A stretch of 64,000 nucleotides of DNA from Brevibacterium sp. p3-SID960 (GCF_025144725.1 NZ_JALXKS010000005.1:45081-109080); one strand, 5' to 3'; positions 40,367-49,046 are shown, counted from the first letter of the stretch. A program made the numbers and translations. Notes: generated by a model from the sequence alone, not told the origin.

Positions 40367-41948
40367 CAGAATCACCATCATCATCCGTTACGGGCGGCTG
40401 GTTCGTGTAAGAGCCCTGCCCGGCCATGAACGCACGCACCGCGTGGTCGCCAGCGTTAGCGTTCGGGTCGATGAATTCGCCGTCGTCGTCGGTGTACCGG
40501 TCGAGGATCTCATCCACGTCGCGCACTTTGAGTGCCCGCAGCAGCAGCCGGAGTGTCACGAGTGGTGGGACGCGGCGGGTGGAGTCAGCGTCGCTAATCG
40601 CCTTGACGAGCACGTCTACCGGGGTGTCGTCCAGGTCAGGCCAAGTAATGTCCAGAGTGCGGTCGTCCCCACCGGCGAGCACGATCTCGCGCTGCCCTGT
40701 GTAGGCGTCTACCGTGGCTCCGCCGCTCAGCGGTCCTTGCGGGGCGATGACCGCCTGGTCGATGACGTGCCCGATGACGGCGCGCAGCATCTCGGTGTGC
40801 ACTTCGCGGCGGGCCTGCATTTCGAGGCGGGTAGGCAGGTTGAGGGTCTCAGCGACGGCCCGTGCGCCAGTCTGGCCAGGGTCGGACATGAGAGTCGTGA
40901 CTGGCAGGCCGAGTCCAGCAGCGATCATCACCGCCAGCGGCCGGCCCGACTCAGCGTCGATAGTCGCACCGGACTTCGGCACGGCCTCCAGCTGTGTACC
41001 GGGGTCCATGGCGGCGGTCTGGCCGGCTGGCCCATCCAGGAACGCCTGCGCCTGCTGCATGGCCCTTCTCGCGTCTTGGGCGGCGTTCCTCTTACCAGAC
41101 AGCCGCCAGGCGATACGAGAGAGGGCTTTCATCATGGTGGCCCAGTCTTCGAGAAACTCCTTATGCGCCCGCGCCCACGGCACGGAAGCGAGGGCATCGG
41201 GGATGCCCCACTGGCCCTGTTCGTTGACGCGGATGTGGTAGACCGGCGCGTCCCACATGACGGGGTGCCCGTCGATCATCGGTGGTTTACGTGCCGGGTC
41301 GTGGCCCAGCGCGGGGTACCAGACAGTGCGCTGAAACGACTGCAGGCGGGTGGTGCGTTCCCCGATGACTTGTTCGGTGTAGTCGCGGCGGTAGAACCAC
41401 GTCTCGGACTTGTCGTTCGGGTTTGCGACCTGGTCAGTGATCTCATCAGTGTCGATGGTGCGCACGCTCACGAAGCCGGTCTTCGGGTTAGTGAAGCAGG
41501 CAATGAACACGTTGCCGTCGGTGCCGAGCTGGTTCTCGATCCGGACGTGGGCTTGCGCGCCGGTGACGTTACGTCTGTTTCCGGTGTCGTCCAGGAACGC
41601 CTGCACGATCTCGTTGACATCCTGTGCACCCTCGGTGCCGTTAGCACGGGCTGTCACACCGACACCCTGCCCCCACACGTATGCGGCGCGGAGTGCAAGG
41701 CCCCGCTTGATGAGCGGGGAGAGCACATGCATGGCCCGGCAGGTGTCAGAGATCTGCCGAAGTCCGTCGCGGCTGATAGTCTGGTCGGCCTGCTGGGTGA
41801 GCTGCATCCAGCCTCGGTCTTCGCGTTGCAGTGAGGCGAGGGTATGCAGCGCGTGCTGGCTCTCCTCGATGAGATGTGAGAGTGTCTCGCGCTCGCCGGT
41901 GGTGTCGGCGGCGGCTTCCCTGAGGCCAAGCCATGTGCGGATTCCCAT
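40350..41948 (-). CDS. Portal protein
   Basis: 532 residues, a typical siphophage portal length, located between terminase and the Mu F-like protein. The clip/stem regions are suggested by the central AWRLSGKRNAAQDARRAMQQ and GLGLPVTTLMSDPGQTGARA. The C-terminus is acidic (DDDGDSDGDNA). It forms the dodecameric DNA entry vertex. ATG 41948 has AAAGGAGG upstream. Confidence 0.88.
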   Translation of the reverse strand: MGIRTWLGLREAAADTTGERETLSHLIEESQHALHTLASLQREDRGWMQLTQQADQTISRDGLRQISDTCRAMHVLSPLIKRGLALRAAYVWGQGVGVTARANGTEGAQDVNEIVQAFLDDTGNRRNVTGAQAHVRIENQLGTDGNVFIACFTNPKTGFVSVRTIDTDEITDQVANPNDKSETWFYRRDYTEQVIGERTTRLQSFQRTVWYPALGHDPARKPPMIDGHPVMWDAPVYHIRVNEQGQWGIPDALASVPWARAHKEFLEDWATMMKALSRIAWRLSGKRNAAQDARRAMQQAQAFLDGPAGQTAAMDPGTQLEAVPKSGATIDAESGRPLAVMIAAGLGLPVTTLMSDPGQTGARAVAETLNLPTRLEMQARREVHTEMLRAVIGHVIDQAVIAPQGPLSGGATVDAYTGQREIVLAGGDDRTLDITWPDLDDTPVDVLVKAISDADSTRRVPPLVTLRLLLRALKVRDVDEILDRYTDDDGEFIDPNANAGDHAVRAFMAGQGSYTNQPPVTDDDGDSDGDNA

Positions 41949-41966
41949 ATGGTGGCCTCCTTTGGG

Positions 41967-43481
41967 CTAGTAGGGCGAGATGGTCCAGCCGCGTTCGTCG
42001 AGCAGGTCGTATTCGTCGGGCTGGTAGGTTGATTCGTCGGGGAGCTGGTGGAGCAGCAGGTAGGTGAGTGCCTGCGAGAGGGAGTCCACTGCGTCATCGT
42101 TCGGGCTGTTGGGGAAGTGGCGGGCTTCCTCGATCAGCTCAGTCACGTTCGGGAGCAGGGCGGGGTCTGGCAGGTGCACGTTTTTCGCGAACACGAACGG
42201 CGAGATCGCGGAGGCGCGGGCGTATTTCGAGCCCTCCGGCTCCACCGGGATCAGGCCTGGCACTGTCTGCCCGAGCTGCGAGATGACGGCAGGGCCGTTG
42301 GCCTTGTCCTCAACCAGCTTGGCAACGGATTCCGGCCACTTCGCGGTCATGGTCTTGACGGCGTCGATGGTGGCGTTGAAGTTCAGGCGGGCGCGCACCA
42401 TGTCGAGCAGGTAGGCGTGCACGCCGACCCGCAACCAGATTTGGCCGACGACGTAGTCGCTGCCCTTCGTGTCCTTGAACGCGAGGTCCCAGGACTGGAT
42501 GAGTTCGTGATCGCCGCGGTGTATGCCGGGCACGCGGCGCGTGCCGTCGGCCTGTTCGATCCAGAGGGGCTGGCTGTATCGCGCCCATTCGTCCGCAGGC
42601 GGGAACACGCCACCCTCATCTGGGCTAGGCCGGCCTTGGTACAGGCTGGCCCACGTTTTCGGGCCTGACCGGCGTTTCCGGTCCTCCCACTGCTCACGGG
42701 TGCGGCCACGAGCGGAGAGCATGTACTCCCCCGGCTCACGGCCGAGGATGTCGGCTTCGCCCTTTTCGGGTCGGTGCTCAGCTTGGGCGGGGATGTTGAT
42801 GACTGTCCAGTCGCTGTCGGCTTCTGCGATGAGTCGGCCTGCGAGGTCGTCTGCGTGCCAGCGGGTGAGGATCAGGATGACTGGCGCGCCGGGGGCTAGG
42901 CGGGAGAGGGCGGTGTCTGTCCACCATTCCCACACCTTGTCGCGGATGGTCTCGCTGTCAGCCTGCTCGCGGCCTTTAACTGGGTCGTCGATGAGAAGCA
43001 GGTCTACTGGCCGGCCGGTCATTGCGCCGCCGACGCCAGTGGAGAACATGCCGCCGTCGTGGCCGTCGAGCTGCCATTCGCGTTGGGCTGAGACATCGTC
43101 GCGGATGGTGAGGCCGAGGTCGGGGTGTTGCCGGATGTCGTCTCTGACTGTGCGGCCCCACCGTTCGGCGATGCGGCTTTCGTAGGAGGCCATGGCGATG
43201 CGGAGGTCAGGGTTCTGGTGGAGTGCCCAGAGTGGGAAGCGGCGGGAAGCCCGCTGTGACTTTCCCTCCTGGGGGCTCATCGAGATGATGAGCCGGCTGT
43301 CGGGGGTGTTGAACGCTTCGACGAGGTGCCGGTCGATGAGTTCGAGGGCTGGGGTTTGGATGGTGCGGGGGTCGAGGTGCGTGGCGAGGTCGCCGGGGGT
43401 GGCCCATTTTGGTGTGGTGCCGTGGAGTTGCTCGTCGAGCATGGCGGATGCTCGGGCGATGGTGGCGGGGTCGAAGATCAA
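41967..43481 (-). CDS. Terminase large subunit
   Basis: 504 residues. The ATPase domain has an atypical Walker A SMSPQEGKS (Lys74), Walker B LLLIDDPVKG and the coupling motif LTRWHADDLAG. The RNase-H-like nuclease domain begins at QSWDLAFKDTKGSDYVVG (first Asp), with VEDKANG and NDDAVDSLSQAL as later acidic sites. It packages concatemeric DNA into the prohead. The start is TTG 43481, with GGAGGGAGG seven bases upstream. The packaging type (cos or pac) cannot be told. Confidence 0.93.
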   Translation of the reverse strand: MIFDPATIARASAMLDEQLHGTTPKWATPGDLATHLDPRTIQTPALELIDRHLVEAFNTPDSRLIISMSPQEGKSQRASRRFPLWALHQNPDLRIAMASYESRIAERWGRTVRDDIRQHPDLGLTIRDDVSAQREWQLDGHDGGMFSTGVGGAMTGRPVDLLLIDDPVKGREQADSETIRDKVWEWWTDTALSRLAPGAPVILILTRWHADDLAGRLIAEADSDWTVINIPAQAEHRPEKGEADILGREPGEYMLSARGRTREQWEDRKRRSGPKTWASLYQGRPSPDEGGVFPPADEWARYSQPLWIEQADGTRRVPGIHRGDHELIQSWDLAFKDTKGSDYVVGQIWLRVGVHAYLLDMVRARLNFNATIDAVKTMTAKWPESVAKLVEDKANGPAVISQLGQTVPGLIPVEPEGSKYARASAISPFVFAKNVHLPDPALLPNVTELIEEARHFPNSPNDDAVDSLSQALTYLLLHQLPDESTYQPDEYDLLDERGWTISPY

Positions 43482-43532
43482 AGTGTGGCCTCCCTCCGGC
43501 GTGTGGGTCGGGAGACGCTGTTGGGGCGGTAG

Positions 43533-43546
43533 TTACATGGGTGTAA
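43533..43546. repeat. Small palindrome upstream of terL
   Basis: TTACA-TGGG-TGTAA in the 99-bp gap 43482-43580, one of the few non-coding stretches of the operon. It could be an operator or packaging-related element; nothing else is seen in the gap. Confidence 0.35.
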
Positions 43547-43580
43547 TTCGCCCTCACGCGTCAGCGTACCATACGTTGTT

Positions 43581-43787
43581 TCATCTGTCTGCGCGCATCG
43601 CAGGGTTGCGCTCATATTCGTGTGCGGAGGCGTCTTGCAGGTCGCCAGCATGGTAGAGGACTGGCCCGTCGTGGTGGCGTTGCTTAGAGCGGATGATGTG
43701 ACGCTTCCGCCATCGCCACCAGGTTGTGCGGGAGATGTTGAAGCGGGAGCGGGCCTCGTGCTCGGTTATCCAGGTGTCGTCGTTCAT
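43581..43787 (-). CDS. Small MerR/AlpA-like helix-turn-helix protein
   Basis: 68 residues. The start WITEHEARSRFNISRTTWWRWRK is a winged-helix/MerR-type DNA-binding element, followed by HDGPVLYHAGDL. The gene lies just upstream of terL and may regulate packaging or late genes, or act with terminase in DNA recognition. Its ATG overlaps the previous gene by four bases. Confidence 0.65.
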   Translation of the reverse strand: MNDDTWITEHEARSRFNISRTTWWRWRKRHIIRSKQRHHDGPVLYHAGDLQDASAHEYERNPAMRADR

Positions 43788-44416
43788 CGTGCGCGTTTCT
43801 TTCGGGCTCGGAGTTCACGTTGCCGTGCTGCGCGGCGTTCGATGGTCTCGGTTTCGGTGTGCCACTTGTGGCAGGAGGCGCATCGGTAGGTTTGGTCGTC
43901 GCCGGGTTTCTCGGGTGGGTGTTGGTGGAGGGTGAGTTTGTGGCAGCGTCCGCACCTGGCGTCGATGCGTTCGGGTGAGGGCGTGTCTGGGTAGCGGCGG
44001 TCGAGTCGCCCGTACGTGCGGGTGATGTCGTCTTGGATGTCGAAGATCAGGTCGGCGTCGGCGACCATGGGGAGTTGGTGGGCGATGAAGCGTGCGAGGG
44101 TGCGGGCGTGCCGGCGAGCGACGTCGGCCTTGGTGTTTGCGGGTAGGCCGAGGACACGCGCGTGGTTGCGGTAAACGGGCACGCGGGGTGGTCGGGTGTC
44201 GAGGATGTCAGCGATCGCGTGCGCGTGGTCGTGGAGGCGGGCGTAGGCGTCGTCGGCGTCGCAGATGGGTGCGAGTCTGGCGGCTGCGGCACGGTGGGGG
44301 CCGGGGGCACGTCGTTCGCGGTCGCCAGCCGCGCCGGGCATGGTTTGGGTGCGGAGTTCGGCGATGAGGTCGGGGAGGCGTCTTATCGCAACGAGGTATG
44401 CCGATGGCGTGGTCAT
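43784..44416 (-). CDS. Zinc-ribbon phage protein
   Basis: 210 residues, helical. A C-terminal zinc ribbon (CGRCHKL and CASCHKW, around residues 155-185) is followed by a very basic end (RRAARQRELRARKKRAR). The N-terminal ~140 residues are helical with many His and Asp. Similar proteins occur beside terminase genes of actinophages. DNA or RNA binding is likely, with the role unknown. ATGA overlaps on both sides. Confidence 0.65.
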   Translation of the reverse strand: MTTPSAYLVAIRRLPDLIAELRTQTMPGAAGDRERRAPGPHRAAAARLAPICDADDAYARLHDHAHAIADILDTRPPRVPVYRNHARVLGLPANTKADVARRHARTLARFIAHQLPMVADADLIFDIQDDITRTYGRLDRRYPDTPSPERIDARCGRCHKLTLHQHPPEKPGDDQTYRCASCHKWHTETETIERRAARQRELRARKKRAR

Positions 44417-44649
44417 GGCGTGTCCTTTCCGGTGAGGCGGTGGAGTGCTGACGTGGTGAGGGAGATGAAGTGGTAGAAGGGTTGCCCGGTGACGGTAGCG
44501 GCTGTGGCGGCGCGGGTGAGGGCGTTCTCTTCGATGCTGTCGGCGAGGTCTGGCCTGCCGACATGGTTGGCGTAGGTTTCTGCGGCGGCACGGAGCTGTT
44601 TCCGTGCTTCCTCGGTTTTCTGGTCGCGCTCGTGGATGCGGTCGGTCAT
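44413..44649 (-). CDS. Small helical phage protein
   Basis: 78 residues, amphipathic helices (RIHERDQKTEEARKQLRAAA and LTRAATAATVTG). ATG 44649 and its stop overlap the neighbours by four bases, so it is co-translated between the small terminase-like and zinc-ribbon genes. Nothing indicates its function. Confidence 0.55.
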   Translation of the reverse strand: MTDRIHERDQKTEEARKQLRAAAETYANHVGRPDLADSIEENALTRAATAATVTGQPFYHFISLTTSALHRLTGKDTP

Positions 44650-45263
44650 GTGAGTTCGTTTCCCCGGCTGGTCGTCTTGGTCATCTCGGCGAGAACGCTT
44701 TGCACCGTCTCGACGTACGCGGCCCGATCGGTGATGCCGAGACGGTCAGCGATCATGTTCGCGAACGTGACGAGTTGGGTGGCGGCGCGTTCTTCGAGCT
44801 TCACGCGGCGTTCATCGACACCGGCATCGAGGGCGATTTTGGCGAACTGGACGAGCTGGTTTTCAGCGTCGTGATACAGGCGCAGCCACAGGTTGATGGT
44901 CGCCTCCTCGATGACCTCATTGGAGCCACCGAACGCGTTGGAGGTGTCTTTCGTTTTGGTGGTGCCCCACACGAGATCCCGGTCGGAGGTGAGTTGTTCG
45001 ATCTGCTGCCGGTACCAGGCGACTTCGGCGGCTTTGGCGTGGATGCGGTCGAGGATCGCGGTGATCGGATCCACTGTGATGGGTTCGCCGAGGCGGCGGA
45101 GTTGTTTTTGGATGCGGTCGGTGGTGAGGCGGCGTTTAGCGGCGGCCTTGACCTGGGGTGCTCGACCTCCGTGGCTTGGGCACACTGTGGAGCCTTTGAC
45201 GGGCCAGCGTTCGCATGGTTTTCCGTCGCTTCGTTTTGCAGCGCATTTGTGTGGCTGGTTCAT
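44646..45263 (-). CDS. Terminase small subunit
   Basis: 205 residues. The N-terminus has a Cys-rich segment (CAAKRSDGKPCERWPVKGS, then CPSHGG) followed by RAPQVKAAAKRR, the HGG-x-P-x-V pattern seen at the start of many actinophage small terminases. The rest is helical. It recognises phage DNA for packaging by TerL, whose gene lies 1.2 kb downstream. The start is ATG 45263 and the ribosome site is weak (AGGAAA). Confidence 0.68.
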   Translation of the reverse strand: MNQPHKCAAKRSDGKPCERWPVKGSTVCPSHGGRAPQVKAAAKRRLTTDRIQKQLRRLGEPITVDPITAILDRIHAKAAEVAWYRQQIEQLTSDRDLVWGTTKTKDTSNAFGGSNEVIEEATINLWLRLYHDAENQLVQFAKIALDAGVDERRVKLEERAATQLVTFANMIADRLGITDRAAYVETVQSVLAEMTKTTSRGNELT

Positions 45264-45324
45264 GGGTTATGCGATTTCCTGTGTTTTGATGGGTCGGTGC
45301 CGGGTTCGCTCGTGTTCTTCGGGG

Positions 45325-45531
45325 TTAGTCGCCTGTGACGGTGTGGGTGATGGTGATGGGCATGGTGTTGCGGACGATGATGTGGTGACCGGCGAGTTCG
45401 ATGCGGATCATGTTGTCGCGTCCGTGGTGGATGCCGGTGAGCTGGCCGGTGCGGTGCTTGCCGGGTAGGTGGATGGTGATGTGTTGTCCGATGTTTTCTG
45501 GGTCGAGGGCACCAGCTGTGGTGGTGGTCAT
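45325..45531 (-). CDS. Small beta-rich phage protein
   Basis: 68 residues, His- and Thr-rich beta pattern (NIGQHITIHLPGKHRTGQLTG), probably a small barrel. ATG 45531 overlaps the upstream gene as ATGA. It is one of three adjacent genes (to 46027) that share this short barrel look and may be paralogues. The function is unknown. Confidence 0.55.
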   Translation of the reverse strand: MTTTTAGALDPENIGQHITIHLPGKHRTGQLTGIHHGRDNMIRIELAGHHIIVRNTMPITITHTVTGD

Positions 45532-45794
45532 GAGCGTCCCTTGAGCGTGTATCCGGGTGCGACGCCACCCTCGGTTGACGGGGTGGCGGTGGGTTTGATG
45601 ACGCGGGCCGTCCATCCGCGGGCGAGGAGCTTCACGTACTCGTCCGGCGTGATGATCGCGTTGCCGAATAGCCTCTTGCTGAGGCCTTTGCGGTAGTGGG
45701 CGATCTTTTTCTGGTAGCCGGCTTCGCCGTCTGTGCCGATGGTGAGTTCGATGAGGTCGCCGTTGTTGGGGAGCGTGATGTGGGTGGTGATCAT
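45528..45794 (-). CDS. Small phage protein
   Basis: 88 residues: beta start (MITTHITLPNNGDLIELTIG), then a basic helix (KKIAHYRKGLSKRLFG). ATG 45794 has GGGAG five bases upstream and overlaps the previous stop. An ATG at 45806 is less well placed. The function is unknown. Confidence 0.55.
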   Translation of the reverse strand: MITTHITLPNNGDLIELTIGTDGEAGYQKKIAHYRKGLSKRLFGNAIITPDEYVKLLARGWTARVIKPTATPSTEGGVAPGYTLKGRS

Positions 45795-46027
45795 GCTGGC
45801 TCCCATCGGGCTGTCTGGCCTACGCTGATGCGGCTGCCGGCGATGGTGAGGTCGAGTTCATACCAGGGGCCTGGGAAGGCTCGTGACCGGCCGGCCCAGT
45901 TGCCTTCGTGGATAAGCTCGCGTTCGGCTTCGATCCGGTAGAGGGTGCCGGTCACGTCGATGTCCTGGTCGGTGACGTGGATGGTCTTACCGACGTGCCC
46001 GATGGTCAGTTCGGTGATGGGTTTCAT
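45791..46027 (-). CDS. Small beta-barrel-like phage protein
   Basis: 78 residues. IGHVGKTIHVTDQDIDVTGTLYRIEA resembles the neighbouring 68-residue protein in spacing of G, H and V, so the two may have arisen by duplication. ATG 46027 overlaps the upstream gene by four bases. The function is unknown. Confidence 0.55.
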   Translation of the reverse strand: MKPITELTIGHVGKTIHVTDQDIDVTGTLYRIEAERELIHEGNWAGRSRAFPGPWYELDLTIAGSRISVGQTARWEPA

Positions 46028-46266
46028 CGCTCGATCACCACCGCGTCGAACTGTGGCAGGGCGGGGTCTGCGGTCTCGATGTCTTCGTAGCGTCCACTCC
46101 ACCAGCAGCGCTCTTTCTCGTCCGCCCCCTTGTCGGCAACGCGCACTATCTTGCTGTTGGTAATTGCGTCGTAGTCGTCCTCGTACCCGTACACGAGAAC
46201 CGGCAGGTTTCCACGCTTGTCTTTGATCGCTTCAAGCTCGGTTATGAGTTGGCTGACTGTCTTCAT
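46024..46266 (-). CDS. Small phage protein
   Basis: 80 residues. The start MKTVSQLITELEAIKDKRGN and the LPVLVYGYEDDYDAI strand form a neat alpha-beta unit seen in many phage early proteins of unknown role. ATG 46266 gives an ATGA overlap. Confidence 0.6.
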   Translation of the reverse strand: MKTVSQLITELEAIKDKRGNLPVLVYGYEDDYDAITNSKIVRVADKGADEKERCWWSGRYEDIETADPALPQFDAVVIER

Positions 46267-46562
46267 GATTGGTCTCCTGTCGCTGCTGTGAGTGCGGTGC
46301 GGGCTAGGGCGAGGCAGATGCCCCGGCAGTAGTGGCAGTCGTCGTAGCGCCCAGGCTCGTGCGTGGCGTCCATGCACGTCCATCCGGCCTTGTTGAGTAC
46401 TCTGGCCGCCCGTTCGACCGACTCATCGGCGGGGAGCTGTTCCCGCTGCCACGCCGCACCCTCCCGAAACCCGTACCACACATCCTCTGGGTCGGTAGCC
46501 TCGATGGCCTCCATGTCCAGCGCCTCAGCAGCACGATGTGCTCTCTCGCCCCATGTGCTCAT
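46263..46562 (-). CDS. Small phage protein with paired cysteines
   Basis: 99 residues, helical N-terminus (RAHRAAEALDMEAIEA). CHYCRGIC near residue 78 could bind zinc. Overlaps of four bases join it to both neighbours. The function is unknown. Confidence 0.55.
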   Translation of the reverse strand: MSTWGERAHRAAEALDMEAIEATDPEDVWYGFREGAAWQREQLPADESVERAARVLNKAGWTCMDATHEPGRYDDCHYCRGICLALARTALTAATGDQS

Positions 46563-46915
46563 CGCTTGTCTCCTTCCAACGCTCGGGTAAGGGCCTGCAT
46601 GACGTCACACGCGCTGCACACGCACTCAGACTCCGTGCCGCCACTCCTCTGGGCGCGAGCCACCTGACGCTGATAGTGCGGGCCCAGCTTCTCCACCACC
46701 GCTCCCACAGCATCGGACAGACGGGGCAGCAGCCGTGCGGCCTCTATCAGCTCATCGAACCGCTCCGGGATCACCGGCACCGTCCTGCGGGACAGCATGG
46801 GCTGCCCGCCCAGATCGACGGCGCTCCCGGCGTAGTGCACGGTCACGGCCCCGCTGCTGATGCGTTCAGCCGCCTCGACATTGCCCCGCACGCGAGCGCT
46901 AATCTCACTGCTCAT
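46559..46915 (-). CDS. Small phage protein
   Basis: 118 residues. The middle is helical (PERFDELIEAARLLPRLSDAV), and near the end a CVCSAC motif could bind metal. ATG 46915 overlaps the previous gene by 11 bases. The last codons contain the ribosome site GGAAGGAG for the next ATG. Confidence 0.55.
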   Translation of the reverse strand: MSSEISARVRGNVEAAERISSGAVTVHYAGSAVDLGGQPMLSRRTVPVIPERFDELIEAARLLPRLSDAVGAVVEKLGPHYQRQVARAQRSGGTESECVCSACDVMQALTRALEGDKR

Positions 46916-47285
46916 CGTCGTCTCCTTCCAGCCCGAGGGTGGCCTCGGCTAGGCGTCTCGTCAGGCAGGGCCAGGGTCGCTCGCATTCTCGGCATGGCGT
47001 CCAGCCGTAAGCGTCGTGGCAGGGCCGATGCAGCTCAACGACCTCTCGGAGTGCGGCGACGGCTTGCGGGAACCGCGTGCGCGCTTCGGCGATGAACTCG
47101 GCGTTCTTGCGGCCGTCCGCCTCAATCAAGGGCGGAAGATCGTCATCGTGCTCGTCCACGCCGCCGGTGACGACATCGCACCAGACGGGATCGTGCTCAA
47201 ACGGCGAGATGAACCACGGCCCCGCTGTGGCATCGTCTGCGAGCCGCTGGGACTCGTCCAGCCACGCGGTAATCCGGTCAGTCAT
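46905..47285 (-). CDS. Phage protein with Cys/His cluster
   Basis: 126 residues. The N-terminus ITAWLDESQRLADDATAGPW and a later EFIAEARTRFPQAVAALREV are characteristic of a common actinophage early protein. The end CHDAYGWTPCRECERPWPCL is probably a zinc site. ATG 47285 overlaps the preceding small gene by four bases. The function is unknown. Confidence 0.62.
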   Translation of the reverse strand: MTDRITAWLDESQRLADDATAGPWFISPFEHDPVWCDVVTGGVDEHDDDLPPLIEADGRKNAEFIAEARTRFPQAVAALREVVELHRPCHDAYGWTPCRECERPWPCLTRRLAEATLGLEGDDDEQ

Positions 47286-47422
47286 CGTTCGCTCCATTCG
47301 TGCCGCCGCTCGGGCGCGCCGCAATATGTGTCATCCGTCCCGTCTACTCGGTGAGTACACTCATCGTCGTCAGGGTGTCCTGCCACCGGCAGGAACGCAT
47401 GATCCGCAATTCGGTCACTCAT
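47282..47422 (-). CDS. 46-residue Cys-containing phage peptide
   Basis: A short gene in a stretch otherwise left empty: ATG 47422, TGA at 47282-47284. The product starts MSDRIADHAFLPVAGHPDDD and includes CTHRVDGTDDTYCG, a pattern found in many small actinophage proteins. It overlaps its neighbours by eight bases (ATGAGTGA) and four bases (ATGA), as the rest of the operon does. Confidence 0.6.
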   Translation of the reverse strand: MSDRIADHAFLPVAGHPDDDECTHRVDGTDDTYCGAPERRHEWSER

Positions 47423-47678
47423 AATCCCTCACCTCCCACGGGCTCACAGCCCGCCGAACGATGCGCGGGTTGCGGTAGATGCCCTGGGTGGCGTCGCAGA
47501 AGTTGCGCCAGCGCTGGCGTGCGTCATCAAACGACACCATCTCCCCATACACGAGCGGCACCCAGCAGTCCTCGCCGTCGCTGCCGTCGTTCCGCTCGAC
47601 ATAGACCCCCCACTCCCAGGGCGACTCGTCCCATTCCTCCAGGCCGAGCCTGATCTGTACTTCCTCTGACTCACTCAT
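47415..47678 (-). CDS. Small acidic phage protein
   Basis: 87 residues, rich in Glu, Asp and Trp (LGLEEWDESPWEWGVYVERN). ATG 47678 and the stop both lie in the ATGAGTGA overlap type. The function is unknown. Confidence 0.55.
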   Translation of the reverse strand: MSESEEVQIRLGLEEWDESPWEWGVYVERNDGSDGEDCWVPLVYGEMVSFDDARQRWRNFCDATQGIYRNPRIVRRAVSPWEVRDYE

Positions 47679-47991
47679 CGTCACTCCTAGACTGCGCATC
47701 GACAGAGGCGAGCATTTCAAGGGCGAAATCGTGAACGTGCTGCGGGTTGAGTCCCATGCGCGCCGCAGCCTCATCCGCAATGCAGATACCCGCCGCTCGC
47801 ACTCCGGGCTTCATCGTGAACGCGACCATGTACAAGTCAACGGCAACCGAAAGAGCTGCCTGCTCCGGCACATGTGGTTCCGTGGTCGCACGCTCGTCCG
47901 CTGGGACGAGAACCTGCGCCGCAGCGGCCCGGACGCGTCGCATATCCTCCCGGACCAGACGCTGTTCTTGTTGATGCTGGCTTTCACTCAT
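47671..47991 (-). CDS. Small helical phage protein
   Basis: 106 residues. The N-terminus is charged and helical (REDMRRVRAAAAQVLVPADE), and the C-terminus ends ASVDAQSRSDDE, sharing the DDE-stop ending with two neighbours. The function is unknown. Confidence 0.55.
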   Translation of the reverse strand: MSESQHQQEQRLVREDMRRVRAAAAQVLVPADERATTEPHVPEQAALSVAVDLYMVAFTMKPGVRAAGICIADEAAARMGLNPQHVHDFALEMLASVDAQSRSDDE

Positions 47992-48007
47992 CGTCTTGTC
48001 CTTTCAG
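47984..48007 (-). repeat. Duplicated gene-junction element, copy 1
   Basis: 24 bases identical to 48576-48599. They encode LKGQDDE-stop at the end of one gene while providing the ribosome site AAAGGA and the overlapping ATG of the next. See copy 2. Confidence 0.85.
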
Positions 48008-48583
48008 TTCCTTGTCATCCGGGTGGATAGGCCCGATGACCGTCCTCCACGGGCGGGTGAGGAGGTCGTAGTGCTCTTGTGTGAAGTTGCGCTGCCCGAT
48101 GAGGTCACGCATAACCAACGCCCCGGCTGCGGCCCAGGCTGCGTCCCCGGCTGCGTACCTGGCTGCGCCCCTGGCTGCGGCCCTGGCCGCGTCCCTGGCT
48201 GACCAGAGAGACTCTGCCTCCCGGCGATCCAGCCGCCCCGCATGATCGATCAGTGCCGCCACACGCTCACCCTGCGGGCCGAACGCGAGATGCGCGTCCA
48301 CCTCCCGGATGACGGTCAGTGAGAAGAAACCCCGCTTGCGCCCCTCTTTGGCGACGGGGGTTCCGGTCACCTCGAATAACCGGCACGGCCACGACCCGCC
48401 GATCAACGTCTCCGTCGGGGCAGTGGAGGCGTGCAGAACAGTGCCGGTGCAACAGCGCGGGTCGTCTGCTTCATGGATCGTGACTGGCTGGCCGCTGGTG
48501 AGTGCGGCAGCGTAGTCGATGGTGCCGCTGTAGAAGTCCGTCCCGTCTGGCCTGGTTGCCTTCCAGAATGTCTGGTCACTCAT
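47984..48583 (-). CDS. DUF7666-like phage protein with Ala-rich repeat helix
   Basis: 199 residues. The N-terminal half (FWKATRPDGTDFYSGTIDYA and on to TGTPVAKEG) is a small beta domain. It is followed by an Ala/Arg repeat helix (ARDAARAAARGAARYAAGDA) and the conserved end YDLLTRPWRTVIGPIHP. This layout recurs in many actinophages and is thought to be an early accessory protein with no known role. The repeat is encoded by ~12-bp units at 48127-48200, which can expand or contract in frame. Confidence 0.65.
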   Translation of the reverse strand: MSDQTFWKATRPDGTDFYSGTIDYAAALTSGQPVTIHEADDPRCCTGTVLHASTAPTETLIGGSWPCRLFEVTGTPVAKEGRKRGFFSLTVIREVDAHLAFGPQGERVAALIDHAGRLDRREAESLWSARDAARAAARGAARYAAGDAAWAAAGALVMRDLIGQRNFTQEHYDLLTRPWRTVIGPIHPDDKELKGQDDE

Positions 48584-48599
48584 CGTCTTGTCCTTTCAG
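48576..48599 (-). repeat. Duplicated gene-junction element, copy 2
   Basis: Identical to 47984-48007 over 24 bases. Both end a gene in LKGQDDE-stop and start the next with an eight-base ATGAGTGA overlap. Confidence 0.85.
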
Positions 48600-49046
48600 G
48601 TGGACTGCGATCTGCTCCAGGATGCCGCCCGCGTGCCACTCCCCGCCCTCATCGCAAACCCATTCCATGACCTTGTCGGCCAGCTCCTTCGGGATCAGCA
48701 CGGCCTCGGTGAAATCCTCGACAGCGCCCGGGCGTGGCTTGGTCACGAGTGCGCCGTCCTTGTTGTACGCCTCCCACTGGCCGAACACTCCTAGCCGGAC
48801 GAATCGCCTAATGCCGTTCACATTCGCCCAACCGAGAGTGTTCGGCCTCGTCGGCAGGGGCGGTGCCGGGCGTTCGATCAGCTCGACCGTCCAGTCACCG
48901 TCCTCGAACGCCCTAAGCCTGGACAATCTGATCTTCTTCGTGCTCGGAACGCCGGAGGTCACCTCCCGCACCCAGACTTCATACCCCGGCTTGTAGGGCT
49001 CGCCTTTGATCATGCGCACAATGTCGCCTGGCTTGAACTCAGTCAT
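48576..49046 (-). CDS. Phage protein with SH3-like start
   Basis: 156 residues. The N-terminus (FKPGDIVRMIKGEPYKPGYE) looks like a KOW/SH3-type barrel. The C-terminus is ILEQIAVHLKGQDDE. Four-base overlap upstream and eight-base overlap downstream. The function is unknown. Confidence 0.55.
   Translation of the reverse strand: MTEFKPGDIVRMIKGEPYKPGYEVWVREVTSGVPSTKKIRLSRLRAFEDGDWTVELIERPAPPLPTRPNTLGWANVNGIRRFVRLGVFGQWEAYNKDGALVTKPRPGAVEDFTEAVLIPKELADKVMEWVCDEGGEWHAGGILEQIAVHLKGQDDE

Noticed and set aside
39765..41834. 689-codon plus-strand frame opposite portal and head genes
   Set aside because: Runs across the border of two well-identified minus-strand genes, which a real gene would not do; shadow frame.
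48127..48200. Short GC-rich repeats that might be a separate non-coding element
   Set aside because: They are the in-frame coding repeats of the Ala/Arg helix of the DUF7666-like protein.
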